In this document: piece after piece, positions 44,695-51,773 of the stretch
Layout of the letters: each line of letters starts with the position of its first letter
How positions within the stretch are numbered: the first letter of the stretch is position 1
Origin: Panacagrimonas sp963975245
GTDB taxonomy: Bacteria; Pseudomonadota; Gammaproteobacteria; Nevskiales; Nevskiaceae
Assembly (NCBI GenBank): GCA_963975245.1
Contig: CAXBFJ010000001.1
Span: 372,001 to 436,000 of the forward strand
Reading direction: 5' to 3'
DNA: 64,000 nt
Made by a program: the position numbers and the translations under genes
Notes under the pieces: generated by a model
What the model was told of the DNA's origin: nothing
What the model saw: only the letters and a program-made list of their open reading frames with translations
Database searches by the model: none

Positions 44695-44879
44695 GCGTAC
44701 ACGGCTGGCATGTTTATGAAGACCCGATGGCCGCGCTTGGAGTACTCGACGCCTTCACGCCATTCGCGGCGCTTGATGCGGGCGTAGATGGCTTGGCGAG
44801 TCAGGCCGAGCAGCTCGGCGGCTTTCTCGATCGTGACCCAGATGAGGTGGGGTAGTGCGGACCCTGTGGGCGTGTCCAT
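44676..44879 (-). CDS. Excisionase-like helix-turn-helix protein
   Basis: 67 aa. A MerR/AlpA-like HTH (VTIEKAAELLGLTRQAIYARIKRREW) fills the centre, followed by a beta wing (KRGHRVFINMPAVYAWI). Its size, and its position overlapping the int start, fit a recombination directionality factor. GGAG lies before the ATG and a near-consensus promoter is just upstream, so xis and int form one operon. Confidence 0.8.
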   Translation of the reverse strand: MDTPTGSALPHLIWVTIEKAAELLGLTRQAIYARIKRREWREGVEYSKRGHRVFINMPAVYAWITQG

Positions 44880-44908
44880 CGTTGACTCTCCATGACGAAT
44901 GTATGAAG

Positions 44909-44937
44909 AGTATGGAAAACTACAGGTAGATTGTCAA
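44909..44937 (-). promoter_or_regulatory. Promoter of the xis-int operon
   Basis: Minus-strand TTGACA (44932-44937) and CATACT (44909-44914) are 17 bases apart. CATAC is repeated just downstream (CATACTCTTCATAC), a possible regulator site over the -10. Confidence 0.65.
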
Positions 44938-44946
44938 ATACTTCAC

Positions 44947-45303
44947 TTAGCCCTTCTTGATGCCTTTGTCGCGGGCGCCCTCCACCTTCTCGATGCCCCG
45001 CACGACGCGCCAGAAATTCGTTAGCTTGGACCAGATGTTGTAGCCCACCGAGCGGTCGGTATGGCTTGTGTACTCGGGGAAGCGTTCCTTGGCGATGATT
45101 CCGAGAATTTTTTCGTACTTTTTTACGGTGCCCACAGAATGCATGACGTACAGGTACCTCCATCCGAATGCATGTCCCATGAAGAGCATTCCAACGGCGC
45201 TTTCCAGTTCGGGCCCGTGACCCCTGAAGTCGTTAGTAGCCCTAAGAATGATCTCTGTGCAGTCGTCGGGGAAAGTAGAGGCTGGAAGGGGTTCGCGAGG
45301 CAT
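44947..45303 (-). CDS. Conserved hypothetical protein of the ssrA island
   Basis: 118 aa. Not assigned to a named family. The segment GHGPELESAVGMLFMGHAFGWRYLYVMHSVGTVKKYEKILGI recalls short hypothetical proteins common in proteobacterial prophages and islands. It is mostly helical with no signal peptide; a weakly hydrophobic stretch (MLFMGHAFGWRYLYVM) is probably a buried helix. The basic tail ends KGIKKG. It is transcribed toward xis-int and ends beside their promoter. Confidence 0.6.
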   Translation of the reverse strand: MPREPLPASTFPDDCTEIILRATNDFRGHGPELESAVGMLFMGHAFGWRYLYVMHSVGTVKKYEKILGIIAKERFPEYTSHTDRSVGYNIWSKLTNFWRVVRGIEKVEGARDKGIKKG

Positions 45304-45354
45304 GGTGATCAGCTATAAAAGGAGATTATGAAAGACTACCTCTGTCGGTGCCTA

Positions 45355-46425
45355 TTACTCAACATCTTCATTCTCATTTGGGATGTATTCCAAGCGCTCG
45401 ACAGTCCGTTCAATCGTCCGAAGAACCTTGAATGAGGCTTGCAACTCTTGCCGCTGCTCCGTCATTGGGTTGTTGGCATTCCCGTCATCTTCCTCGCTAG
45501 TTGATGAAACGAAATCCACCTCTCCGCCTTTTGAGACAAATAAGAAAAGTCGGTCTACCGCCTTTCGGATTGCAGGAACGTCACCAGTGTCGACTTCGTT
45601 CTTAGCTTGTAAGTCCGCAACCGCTTGTTCAGTAACGTCTTTAACGCCCTCTTCCAAGATTTTTTTAGCCTCTTGCTCAAGCGCTCTTTCAGCGGAATCG
45701 TTCGACAGCTGTAGCGCGCGTACTTCCTGTTGTGTCTTTTTGATTTCGTAGTACTTCTCGGCAACCTTGAGCGAGGCTAGCAATATTCCACTAACCGACA
45801 GCGCAATCCCGTGTGCGACAAGCAGCGACACAATGATTGAGCCTTTGCTCGCCCCTACTATCTCGATGCTTTCCGGTGGTTCTCCGTGAGCAATTGCAAT
45901 CCCCCTGCTAATTTCCCACCATTTCTCCGACCAGTCTCTTAAGTCAGTGATATTTTTTAGACTCGCCTCTCCGCCGAAGTGAACGCGCAGTAGCGTCTTG
46001 TTCCTAATGTCTACTTCTTGCTCAGCCCGAACGATTTTTTTCAGTGACTTGTGCTCGGCTTGCAGCCATTCGATTCCCGCGTTCAGTTGCGCATGTGCTT
46101 GCTTCATACGCTCGGCTGCGGTCGCTACGTCGATCGCGTTTTTGTACAAAACTTCGGAGACTGTCTCCGCGGCAGAGACGCCGATGTATTCGGCGATGCC
46201 AATCTCCGAGAGCACATCTAGCTGTCCCTTGGAAAGTTCTGAAGTCGGAATCTCTCGTAGGGCTATATCTAGGTTGCCGGCCACATCTTCGAATGGTTGC
46301 TTCTGCGCCTGAGTCGCATTGTGGTGAAGCTTTTGATGTAGAGCCTGGTACTTTTGGGGAATCTGTGCCTTCACAACGTTGGCCTGGAGCCAGGCTCCAA
46401 GCTCATACAACTCTTGAATTAGCAT
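45355..46425 (-). CDS. Uncharacterised membrane/coiled-coil protein, island cargo
   Basis: 356 aa, no family recognised with certainty. The N-terminal ~190 residues are helical and charged. The segment EIVGASKGSIIVSLLVAHGIALSVSGILLASLKVAEKYYEIKK (about 192-235) contains a GSIIV motif and one or two hydrophobic helices. A long acidic coiled coil follows (QQEVRALQLSNDSAERALEQEAKKILEEG), and the C-terminus is acidic. A GSLIV/GSIIV motif followed by a hydrophobic helix and a YEIKK segment recurs in uncharacterised proteins of mobile islands, to my recollection. Its base composition is visibly more AT-rich than the host genes. A defence or host-interaction role is conceivable but unproven. Confidence 0.6.
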   Translation of the reverse strand: MLIQELYELGAWLQANVVKAQIPQKYQALHQKLHHNATQAQKQPFEDVAGNLDIALREIPTSELSKGQLDVLSEIGIAEYIGVSAAETVSEVLYKNAIDVATAAERMKQAHAQLNAGIEWLQAEHKSLKKIVRAEQEVDIRNKTLLRVHFGGEASLKNITDLRDWSEKWWEISRGIAIAHGEPPESIEIVGASKGSIIVSLLVAHGIALSVSGILLASLKVAEKYYEIKKTQQEVRALQLSNDSAERALEQEAKKILEEGVKDVTEQAVADLQAKNEVDTGDVPAIRKAVDRLFLFVSKGGEVDFVSSTSEEDDGNANNPMTEQRQELQASFKVLRTIERTVERLEYIPNENEDVE

Positions 46426-46550
46426 CGAATTGACCTTTACTTCATTGGCTATCTGGAGTTTGTCAGTACAACGTAGCAGATATGAATTGGCCCTAGACGC
46501 GAATCCTGCGGCTCCGAAATATCAGGGCGCAGTCACGATGCTACCTCTCG

Positions 46551-46556
46551 ATTATA
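46551..46556 (-). promoter_or_regulatory. Possible -10 element before the 356-aa island gene
   Basis: A consensus TATAAT on the minus strand, 126 bases upstream of the gene, overlapping the 3' end of the preceding gene. No good -35 is seen at 17 bases. Confidence 0.35.
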
Positions 46557-46559
46557 AGA

Positions 46560-46994
46560 CTACTTACCTAGGCTCGGGTCCCAGACTCCGCGATCCAAAT
46601 ACTGATCTTTTTTTCTGCATCGCCGATTCGCTTCGGCCCTAGCTGCCTTCGATGAGTTGGCATTCGCGGCGTTCCACCACTCCTCACACTCACGGATGAG
46701 GCGCTTGCCAAGTTGACTCGACGCTCGAAGTTGCCGTGATTGTTGCTGCCGTTGATAGTCGGCGGCCCTGGCTGCTGCTTGCCTTTCGCGATTCTCAGAC
46801 TCGGCGCGCTCGCGGGCTGCAGATGCTTTTCGGCTGAATTCCTGTGCCGCGAGTTCTGTCTGATATGCGACGTATTGAGCGGTGATCCAGTTGGAAAGCA
46901 GGTTTCCTGAGGTCACCCCAACGACGATCAAGAACAGCAGTAATAAGGGGTCCGTGTCGCCGATCTGCTTACGGGAAATTGGGCGTCGCTTCAT
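46560..46994 (-). CDS. Small membrane-anchored coiled-coil protein, island hypothetical
   Basis: 144 aa. One membrane segment (about 17-38; LLLLFLIVVGVTSGNLLSNWI) is followed by a long Arg/Glu/Ala-rich coiled coil (SRKASAARERAESENRERQAAARAADYQRQQ). The C-terminal part has a conserved-looking pair of cysteines (RLIRECEEWW and NRRCRKKDQYL). No family is recognised. It probably sits in the inner membrane with the coil in the cytosol. It lies between the Rep-like gene and the 356-aa gene. Confidence 0.55.
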   Translation of the reverse strand: MKRRPISRKQIGDTDPLLLLFLIVVGVTSGNLLSNWITAQYVAYQTELAAQEFSRKASAARERAESENRERQAAARAADYQRQQQSRQLRASSQLGKRLIRECEEWWNAANANSSKAARAEANRRCRKKDQYLDRGVWDPSLGK

Positions 46995-47141
46995 GATCAG
47001 TCTGTCTTCCCCTCAACTTGACCTAGTTACGATGGGCGCAGCTTACCCGTCAAGCTAGGAAGCTGCGCCCCGGCTGGGACTTCCTAACGGCCCTTTGGCT
47101 TGCGGTACGTCGTGGCAGTGCCGCCGACGGCCGGTGGATAA

Positions 47142-47732
47142 TTATTTGGTTCGGCCCCCACTGAGGCCTAGTCCGAGTTGTCTGAAGCGGGTCGCGAGAT
47201 TGTCGGACAGCTCTATTTCGCCCCCTTTGACCACGTACTTTGTGCAATACGCGGCCACTCCGTTTTGCTCTGTCGGCTCCTCAATGCGAGCGATGCCAAA
47301 ATTGCGATACCACCACTCCTTCCAATCTACTCGGCTGGCGGAGGTGTTGAGGTTCTCCTTGGAGCCGATGAGCGCGTGCAAATGCAAGATGCCGCTCTTG
47401 TGTCGCTCTAGGGCAACCGCGTAATGCACGCCATCCCCATGTTGTTTCCATCGCTTGCCGAACAACGTGCGGTTCAGATCATTCACGAAAAGGCGGGTGG
47501 CTTTCAGTGCCTTCTCTGGATGGACAAAGCCATTTGGCGAACTGTGCTTCCCAGGGTCAAAGGTGAAGGTGCAGAACCAGTCCCAGGGGTACCTCCCTAA
47601 GAACTCAACCCATGCATCTTGTAGTTGCCGAGTGCCCGACCGTCTGGAGTGAGGGCGCTCGGGCTTGGGCGCGTGCTCCTCCGTGCGCTCGCGTCCAAGC
47701 TCCTCGGCCCTTTCCTGCAGAGAGCTAGTCAC
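47142..47732 (-). CDS. HUH-family replication initiator (Rep) endonuclease
   Basis: 196 aa from a GTG start. The three rolling-circle motifs are in order: motif 1 FCTFTF (53-58), motif 2 HLHALI with the HUH-type His117/His119 (ILHLHA), and motif 3 YCTKY with probable nucleophile Tyr162 and Lys165. A single catalytic Tyr suggests a one-Tyr Rep like those of small rolling-circle plasmids and phages. The N-terminal ~40 residues are basic and disordered. No helicase domain is present. Upstream lies the GC-rich region 47733-48044 with hairpins, a candidate origin. The family call rests on motifs only. Confidence 0.72.
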   Translation of the reverse strand: MTSSLQERAEELGRERTEEHAPKPERPHSRRSGTRQLQDAWVEFLGRYPWDWFCTFTFDPGKHSSPNGFVHPEKALKATRLFVNDLNRTLFGKRWKQHGDGVHYAVALERHKSGILHLHALIGSKENLNTSASRVDWKEWWYRNFGIARIEEPTEQNGVAAYCTKYVVKGGEIELSDNLATRFRQLGLGLSGGRTK

Positions 47733-48044
47733 CAGGCACGGCCCGGGAGCAGTGCCCGTAGCTCAGAGCTGTTCCCGCGCGGCGAGGTCTGCGCTAGCTT
47801 TGAGTGAGGAAGGATTTCCGCGGGGGCTGTCGCCCCCACACCCCTTGAGAGAGGGCGGGCTGGCACGAGGGCCGCGGCGCCTGCTTCAAGAGCACTGCCA
47901 CCGAAAGTAGATGTCGAGGCGAAAAGGCCGGCTTCAAAATCTGGTGCCGTGGTGGTGCCATCTCGGTGCCGATTCCTGCCTAATGCTGGCCACAGGGCCA
48001 ATCGACGAAAAGCGGGCGGGGCGTCTAAGCCTCTGATAACACTA
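47733..48044. other. Right-end non-coding region of the island: candidate origin and arm sites
   Basis: 312 bases without a gene. It contains a perfect hairpin GGGGGC-TGTC-GCCCCC (47822-47837) and a GGCAC/GTGCC inverted repeat near the rep start (47735-47756). A triple GGTGCC array lies at 47943-47970. It lies between rep and the right att repeat. An origin for the HUH protein is plausible here but not shown. Confidence 0.45.
47943..47970. other. Right array of integrase arm-type sites (three GGTGCC, 11-bp phased)
   Basis: GGTGCC at 47943, 47954 and 47965, exactly 11 bases apart, preceded by TCT as at the left end. Flanks are similar to the left array (TCTGGTGCCG in both). Confidence 0.6.
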
Positions 48045-48110
48045 GGCCAGCGTGGGCAACGCTGGCCTAGTTGTCCACCGATATGGTGGAGCTGGCGGGA
48101 ATCGAACCCG
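48045..48110 (-). repeat. Right attachment repeat at ssrA (tmRNA 3' end and hairpin)
   Basis: Copy of 43468-43531. It includes the intact tmRNA 3' end and a GGCCAGCGT/ACGCTGGCC hairpin (48045-48067) with a 5-nt loop. The hairpin is followed by TAGTG instead of a T-run. Confidence 0.85.
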
Positions 48111-48438
48111 CGTCCGACAACCTTCCGTCTTCCGCTCTACATGCTTAGTCTGTCTTTAAGTTTCGACGCAGACTCCCCGACAGACAGGGATCGCCAACGC
48201 TTATTCCCTTACTTTTTAGCCGATCAGCTAAGGACGAGCCGAACTAGCGAGTTGATGAGAGTCGACGACTGAGTCAGGGGCATCAACACCACCTGGTCAA
48301 TCGCTCACCGGATTTAAGCGGCGAGGGCGTAGTTGGAGTCGTTCGCAACTAAGCTTGTTTGCACGGCGTTTAACGAGTGGCTATGCAACTCGGCATGCAC
48401 GTAGGATTTCCAATCACCGTCGAGCCCAGATCAGCCCC
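48084..48438 (-). ncRNA. ssrA: Transfer-messenger RNA (tmRNA), tag ANDSNYALAA
   Basis: 355 nt. The 5' GGGGCTG pairs with 3' CAGCTCC, followed by A-CCA. The T-arm GGTTCGATTCC and the 5' D-loop-like GGGCTCGACGG are present. The mRNA-like part begins at the resume codon GCG after TTAGTT and encodes (A)NDSNYALAA before a TAA. A -10-like TATAAC (48446-48451) lies seven bases before the 5' end. With SmpB it rescues stalled ribosomes. Its 3' end is the island integration site. Confidence 0.93.
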
Positions 48439-48478
48439 ATGTGCGGTTATAAGACTAGCACAGGCGCCGGGAGTTCCA

Positions 48479-48973
48479 TCAGCCTCTGTCGCGAAGCAGC
48501 CGTCCCTTCTGACGGGCCCAGTCTTTCTCTTTGCTGTCGGCGCGTTTGTCGTGCTGCTTCTTGCCCTTGGCCAGACCGATGTCGGCCTTGGCCCGGCCAC
48601 GTGTCCAGTGCAGGTCCAGCGGCACAACCGTGTAGCCGGCACGCTCAACCTTGCCGACCAACTGCGAGAGTTCGCGTTCGTGCAAGAGCAGTTTGCGCGT
48701 GCGGGTAGGGTCGGCGTGCACGTGCGTCGACGCCTGTTTCAGTGGCGTGAAGTGGGCGCCAATGAGAAAGGCCTCGCGATTCTTGAGCACCACATAAGCT
48801 TCGGTAATCTGCGCGCGGCCTGCGCGCAGGCTCTTGACCTCCCAGCCTTCCAGGATGAGCCCGGCCTCGAAATTTTCTTCGATGAAGTATTCGTGGCGCG
48901 CACGGCGATTGGCCGCAATCTGACGCGGCTGTTCGCCGGATTTCTTGTTGGCCGAAGGGTTCTGCTTGCTCAT
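48479..48973 (-). CDS. smpB: SsrA-binding protein SmpB
   Basis: 164 aa. Typical motifs: NRRARHEYFIEENFEAGLILEGWEVKSLRAGR, then GAHFTPLKQ and the basic tail KEKDWARQKGRLLRDRG that enters the mRNA channel. It binds tmRNA and is needed for trans-translation. It is encoded directly upstream of ssrA on the same strand. Confidence 0.96.
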   Translation of the reverse strand: MSKQNPSANKKSGEQPRQIAANRRARHEYFIEENFEAGLILEGWEVKSLRAGRAQITEAYVVLKNREAFLIGAHFTPLKQASTHVHADPTRTRKLLLHERELSQLVGKVERAGYTVVPLDLHWTRGRAKADIGLAKGKKQHDKRADSKEKDWARQKGRLLRDRG

Positions 48974-49092
48974 CCGCGCAAGTATACGGCGCGGCCGTCA
49001 ACAGACCGAACATCCTGTTGTATCCGGCATCGCGTTAAAGTTGCGTCAATGAACTCGAATAAGGAGTGGCAAGTGGCAAGGGGAACAGAAAG

Positions 49093-50055
49093 GTGACGGC
49101 GAGTGCGCTGGTTGCCGATATCGGTGGTACCAATTGCCGCCTTGCCATTGCGAGCCCTGGCGCTCGTGCGCCGCGCCTTCAGAACCTGAAGGTTGTGCCC
49201 ACGCCCAGGGGCGATCTGCAGGAAACCCTGAAGCAATATCTGCTTGAAAGTCAGTGTAGACGCCCGGACGTGATCGCGGTTGCGGCCGCTGGCAGGGTTC
49301 ATCACGGAGAGAGTGGCGCGTCAGTTGCGCTGACCAACGCCGGCCTGATGATCGAGCAGACTTCCTTGGATCACTTCGCCTGCACGCGGTCTTTCTTGAT
49401 CAATGATCTGGCTGCGGTCGCGGCCTGTATCCCTATGTTGCAAGCCGCTGACATGATGCCGTTGGGGCAGGCCATTGCGCAGATCAATGGTCCAAAGCTG
49501 GTTCTGGGGCTTGGCACCGGCATGGGCGCGTCAATGCTGACCCAGGCGGGTGAAGTGATCGAAACCGAAGCCGGGCACATTGATCTGGCTGCCGTCAGCG
49601 CCGAAGAGCGCGATCTGATTGACGCGATTTCCAGCGGCAATCGGCTGTCTGCTGAGCAGGTGCTTTCGGGCCCCGGCCTGGTTCGTCTGCACGCCGCCAT
49701 CTCGGGTCATGCGGATATCCAGATTGAGGCTCTGCTGGATGCCTGCAGGGCTCAGGACCCCGCAGCGGTTCGCAGCCTGCAGGTGTTCTCACGATGGCTG
49801 GGCCGAGTGGCCGGAAACCTGGTGCTGAGCCTGGGGGCCTGGGGCGGGGTTTATTTCACTGGCGGCGTGGCACGCGGTATTTCTGAATTGCTGGATCGCA
49901 AGGCAATGCGAGAAGGGTTCGAGGACAAGGCGCCATTTGGCGCGGATATGCGTAAAGTCGCGACCAGAATCATCGTGCACGACCAGCCTGCGCTGCTGGG
50001 GCTGGCGGGCCTGGCTTTTCCCGCCGGACCTGCGCAAATGTCTGAAACCAACTAG
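49093..50055 (+). CDS. glk: Glucokinase
   Basis: 320 aa from GTG 49093 with AAGGGG upstream. GTG 49066 gives nine extra residues. ROK-unrelated Glk family: ALVADIGGTNCRLAI phosphate-binding start, LINDLAAVAAC with the catalytic Asp, GLGTGMGASM and ETEAGHIDLA sugar-binding motif, and FTGGVARGI. It phosphorylates glucose to glucose 6-phosphate with ATP. It is coupled closely to an NSS transporter gene seven bases downstream. Confidence 0.88.
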   Translation: MTASALVADIGGTNCRLAIASPGARAPRLQNLKVVPTPRGDLQETLKQYLLESQCRRPDVIAVAAAGRVHHGESGASVALTNAGLMIEQTSLDHFACTRSFLINDLAAVAACIPMLQAADMMPLGQAIAQINGPKLVLGLGTGMGASMLTQAGEVIETEAGHIDLAAVSAEERDLIDAISSGNRLSAEQVLSGPGLVRLHAAISGHADIQIEALLDACRAQDPAAVRSLQVFSRWLGRVAGNLVLSLGAWGGVYFTGGVARGISELLDRKAMREGFEDKAPFGADMRKVATRIIVHDQPALLGLAGLAFPAGPAQMSETN

Positions 50056-50062
50056 AGACGCC

Positions 50063-51445
50063 ATGCAGATTCGCGAGAGCAGCTACGGGTACTGGTCGCA
50101 CCATGGTGCTTTTCTGGCTGTGGCCTGCGGGGCTGCCTTGGGTATTGGCAACAGCATGCGCCTGCCATACCTGATGAGTGAGTACGGCGGATATCTGTTT
50201 TTGATCTGCTACATCCTGTGTCTGCTGGTCGTGGCGTTGCCCATTCTGGTTGCCGAATGGGCCATGGGCCGCTGGATGCGCGACGAACTGGGCGCCGGCT
50301 TTGCGCGTTTGTCTCAGCAAGCAGGCGCCATGCGGGTCTGGAAATGGCTGGGCCGTCTGGCGGTTGTGGGCGCGGTGATGATCCTTTCCTATTACAGCGT
50401 CATCGCCGGCTGGAGTTTGGGTTACCTATTTCGGGGGGCGGGCGGGGCTTTGTCGCAGGGCGACGAAGGCCGGGCTCTGGGAACCTTCCTGCGTCTGGCG
50501 CAGGACCCAGAGCGCAGTCTGGCTTGGCACACCCTGTTCATGGTGGTCGTGACCGTGATCGTGTCCTACGGCTTCCGTGATGGCATTGAACGCGCGGCAA
50601 ACAGACTGTTGCCCGCCATCGTCCTGTTGACCATTGCCTTCGTCGTGCTCGCGTTTCAGGTTGGTGATGGCCCGGCCGCAATCGGCATCGTGACGCAGAT
50701 CGACTTTCGCGAGCTGGGTTGGCGGGGCATGGTAGAGGCGCTGTATCTGGCCTTTTTCACGCTGGGCCTGGGTCTGGGCGTGATGATGACCCTCGGCGCT
50801 TACCTGCCGGCAGATGTGCCGCTGGTGAGATTGGGCCTGATCGTCATTGTGGTGGACTGCCTTTTTGGCCTCGCCATTGGAACCGGCCTGGTTTCTGTTC
50901 TCGGCAATGCCGGTCTTGATCCGGCCAATGGCCTGGCGCTGATTTTCCAGAGTTTGCCGCAGGCCTTGCCGGGTGATGGCAATGGCATCGCCTTGGCCAT
51001 CTTGTTCTACCTGATCCTGTTCCTGGTCACGATGCTCGCGGGTGCGACGCTGCTGGAGCCGGTGACGCGCTACATGATGGAGCGCTATCGGCAGACGCGC
51101 GTCTTTGCTGCAACCAGCGCCGCGGTGGTGGTGTGGTTCCTCGGCATTGGTAGCTTGCTGTCCTTCAGCGTGGCGGCTGATCTGCGTGTCTGGGGTTTCA
51201 ATTTCTTTGAATGCCTTCAGTTCATCACGAGCTTCGTACTGGTGCCCTTGAGTGGCCTGATGATCTGCATATACGCCTCGCGCATCCTTCCAACGCCCCT
51301 GAGTCAGGCGGTCTGGGGGGAGCGCGAACAGCACCTGCATGGTCTATGGCGGTTTGCGCTGCGATACCCGGCAAGAATTGGGCTGGTGATCATCCTGCTC
51401 TATGGTCTGGGCATTCTCGACTTGTTCGCCAGCCTGTGGTCTTAG
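50063..51445 (+). CDS. Sodium:neurotransmitter symporter (NSS) family transporter
   Basis: 460 aa from ATG 50063. About 11-12 membrane segments. The TM1 motif ACGAALGIGNSMRLPYL matches the NSS G-N-x-W/M-R-F-P signature. It should be a sodium-coupled amino acid or amine importer related to LeuT; the substrate is unknown. It follows glk by seven bases and overlaps rnfH by ten, so the three are likely one transcript. Confidence 0.87.
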   Translation: MQIRESSYGYWSHHGAFLAVACGAALGIGNSMRLPYLMSEYGGYLFLICYILCLLVVALPILVAEWAMGRWMRDELGAGFARLSQQAGAMRVWKWLGRLAVVGAVMILSYYSVIAGWSLGYLFRGAGGALSQGDEGRALGTFLRLAQDPERSLAWHTLFMVVVTVIVSYGFRDGIERAANRLLPAIVLLTIAFVVLAFQVGDGPAAIGIVTQIDFRELGWRGMVEALYLAFFTLGLGLGVMMTLGAYLPADVPLVRLGLIVIVVDCLFGLAIGTGLVSVLGNAGLDPANGLALIFQSLPQALPGDGNGIALAILFYLILFLVTMLAGATLLEPVTRYMMERYRQTRVFAATSAAVVVWFLGIGSLLSFSVAADLRVWGFNFFECLQFITSFVLVPLSGLMICIYASRILPTPLSQAVWGEREQHLHGLWRFALRYPARIGLVIILLYGLGILDLFASLWS

Positions 51446-51744
51446 GCAAAGAACCGGTCCGGCTGGTCTATGCGCTGGCAGATGATCAGCGGATATTGGA
51501 ATTGCCCTGGATCGAGGGCGAGTCTGTAGGCGAGTTGCTGACGCGCAGCCAAATCACGAAGCGCTTTCCTGAACTGGTGGAAATCTCGCCAAGTCAGCTG
51601 CGACTGGGCATCTTCGGGCAGCTCACCCAGCTTGATGCGTTGCTGCAGGCGGGTGATCGGCTGGAAATCTATCGACCTCTGCTGGCCGACCCGAAGGAAG
51701 CGCGTCGGCAGCGGGCAAAGAAAAAGCGCGCCGAAGCGCGCTGA
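51436..51744 (+). CDS. rnfH: RnfH family protein (ubiquitin-like fold)
   Basis: 102 aa from GTG 51436, which overlaps the transporter stop; the frame is open far upstream. The VRLVYALADDQRILELPWIEG start and the LGIFGQLTQLDALLQAGDRLEIYRPL body are the RnfH (UPF0125) pattern. The C-terminus is Lys/Arg-rich. Function is not established. The usual neighbour ratA is not present here. Confidence 0.85.
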   Translation: MVLGKEPVRLVYALADDQRILELPWIEGESVGELLTRSQITKRFPELVEISPSQLRLGIFGQLTQLDALLQAGDRLEIYRPLLADPKEARRQRAKKKRAEAR

Positions 51745-51773
51745 TTCTGTCAGTCCAGATTGAGCGGCGCAGA

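Larger units (their letters stand above)
43468..48110 (-). mobile_element. 4.6-kb integrative element in the 3' end of ssrA
   Basis: Bounded by 64-66 bp direct repeats of the tmRNA 3' end. It carries int, an excisionase-like gene, three uncharacterised genes and a HUH Rep, all on the minus strand and co-directional with ssrA. Matching GGTGCC triplet arrays lie just inside each end. There are no capsid, tail or conjugation genes. It therefore looks like a small rolling-circle integrative plasmid or phage satellite rather than a full prophage or ICE. Confidence 0.85.

Noticed and set aside
43468..48110. Full prophage or filamentous (inovirus) prophage
   Set aside because: No capsid, tail, portal, terminase or Zot-like morphogenesis gene, and only 4.6 kb between att repeats.
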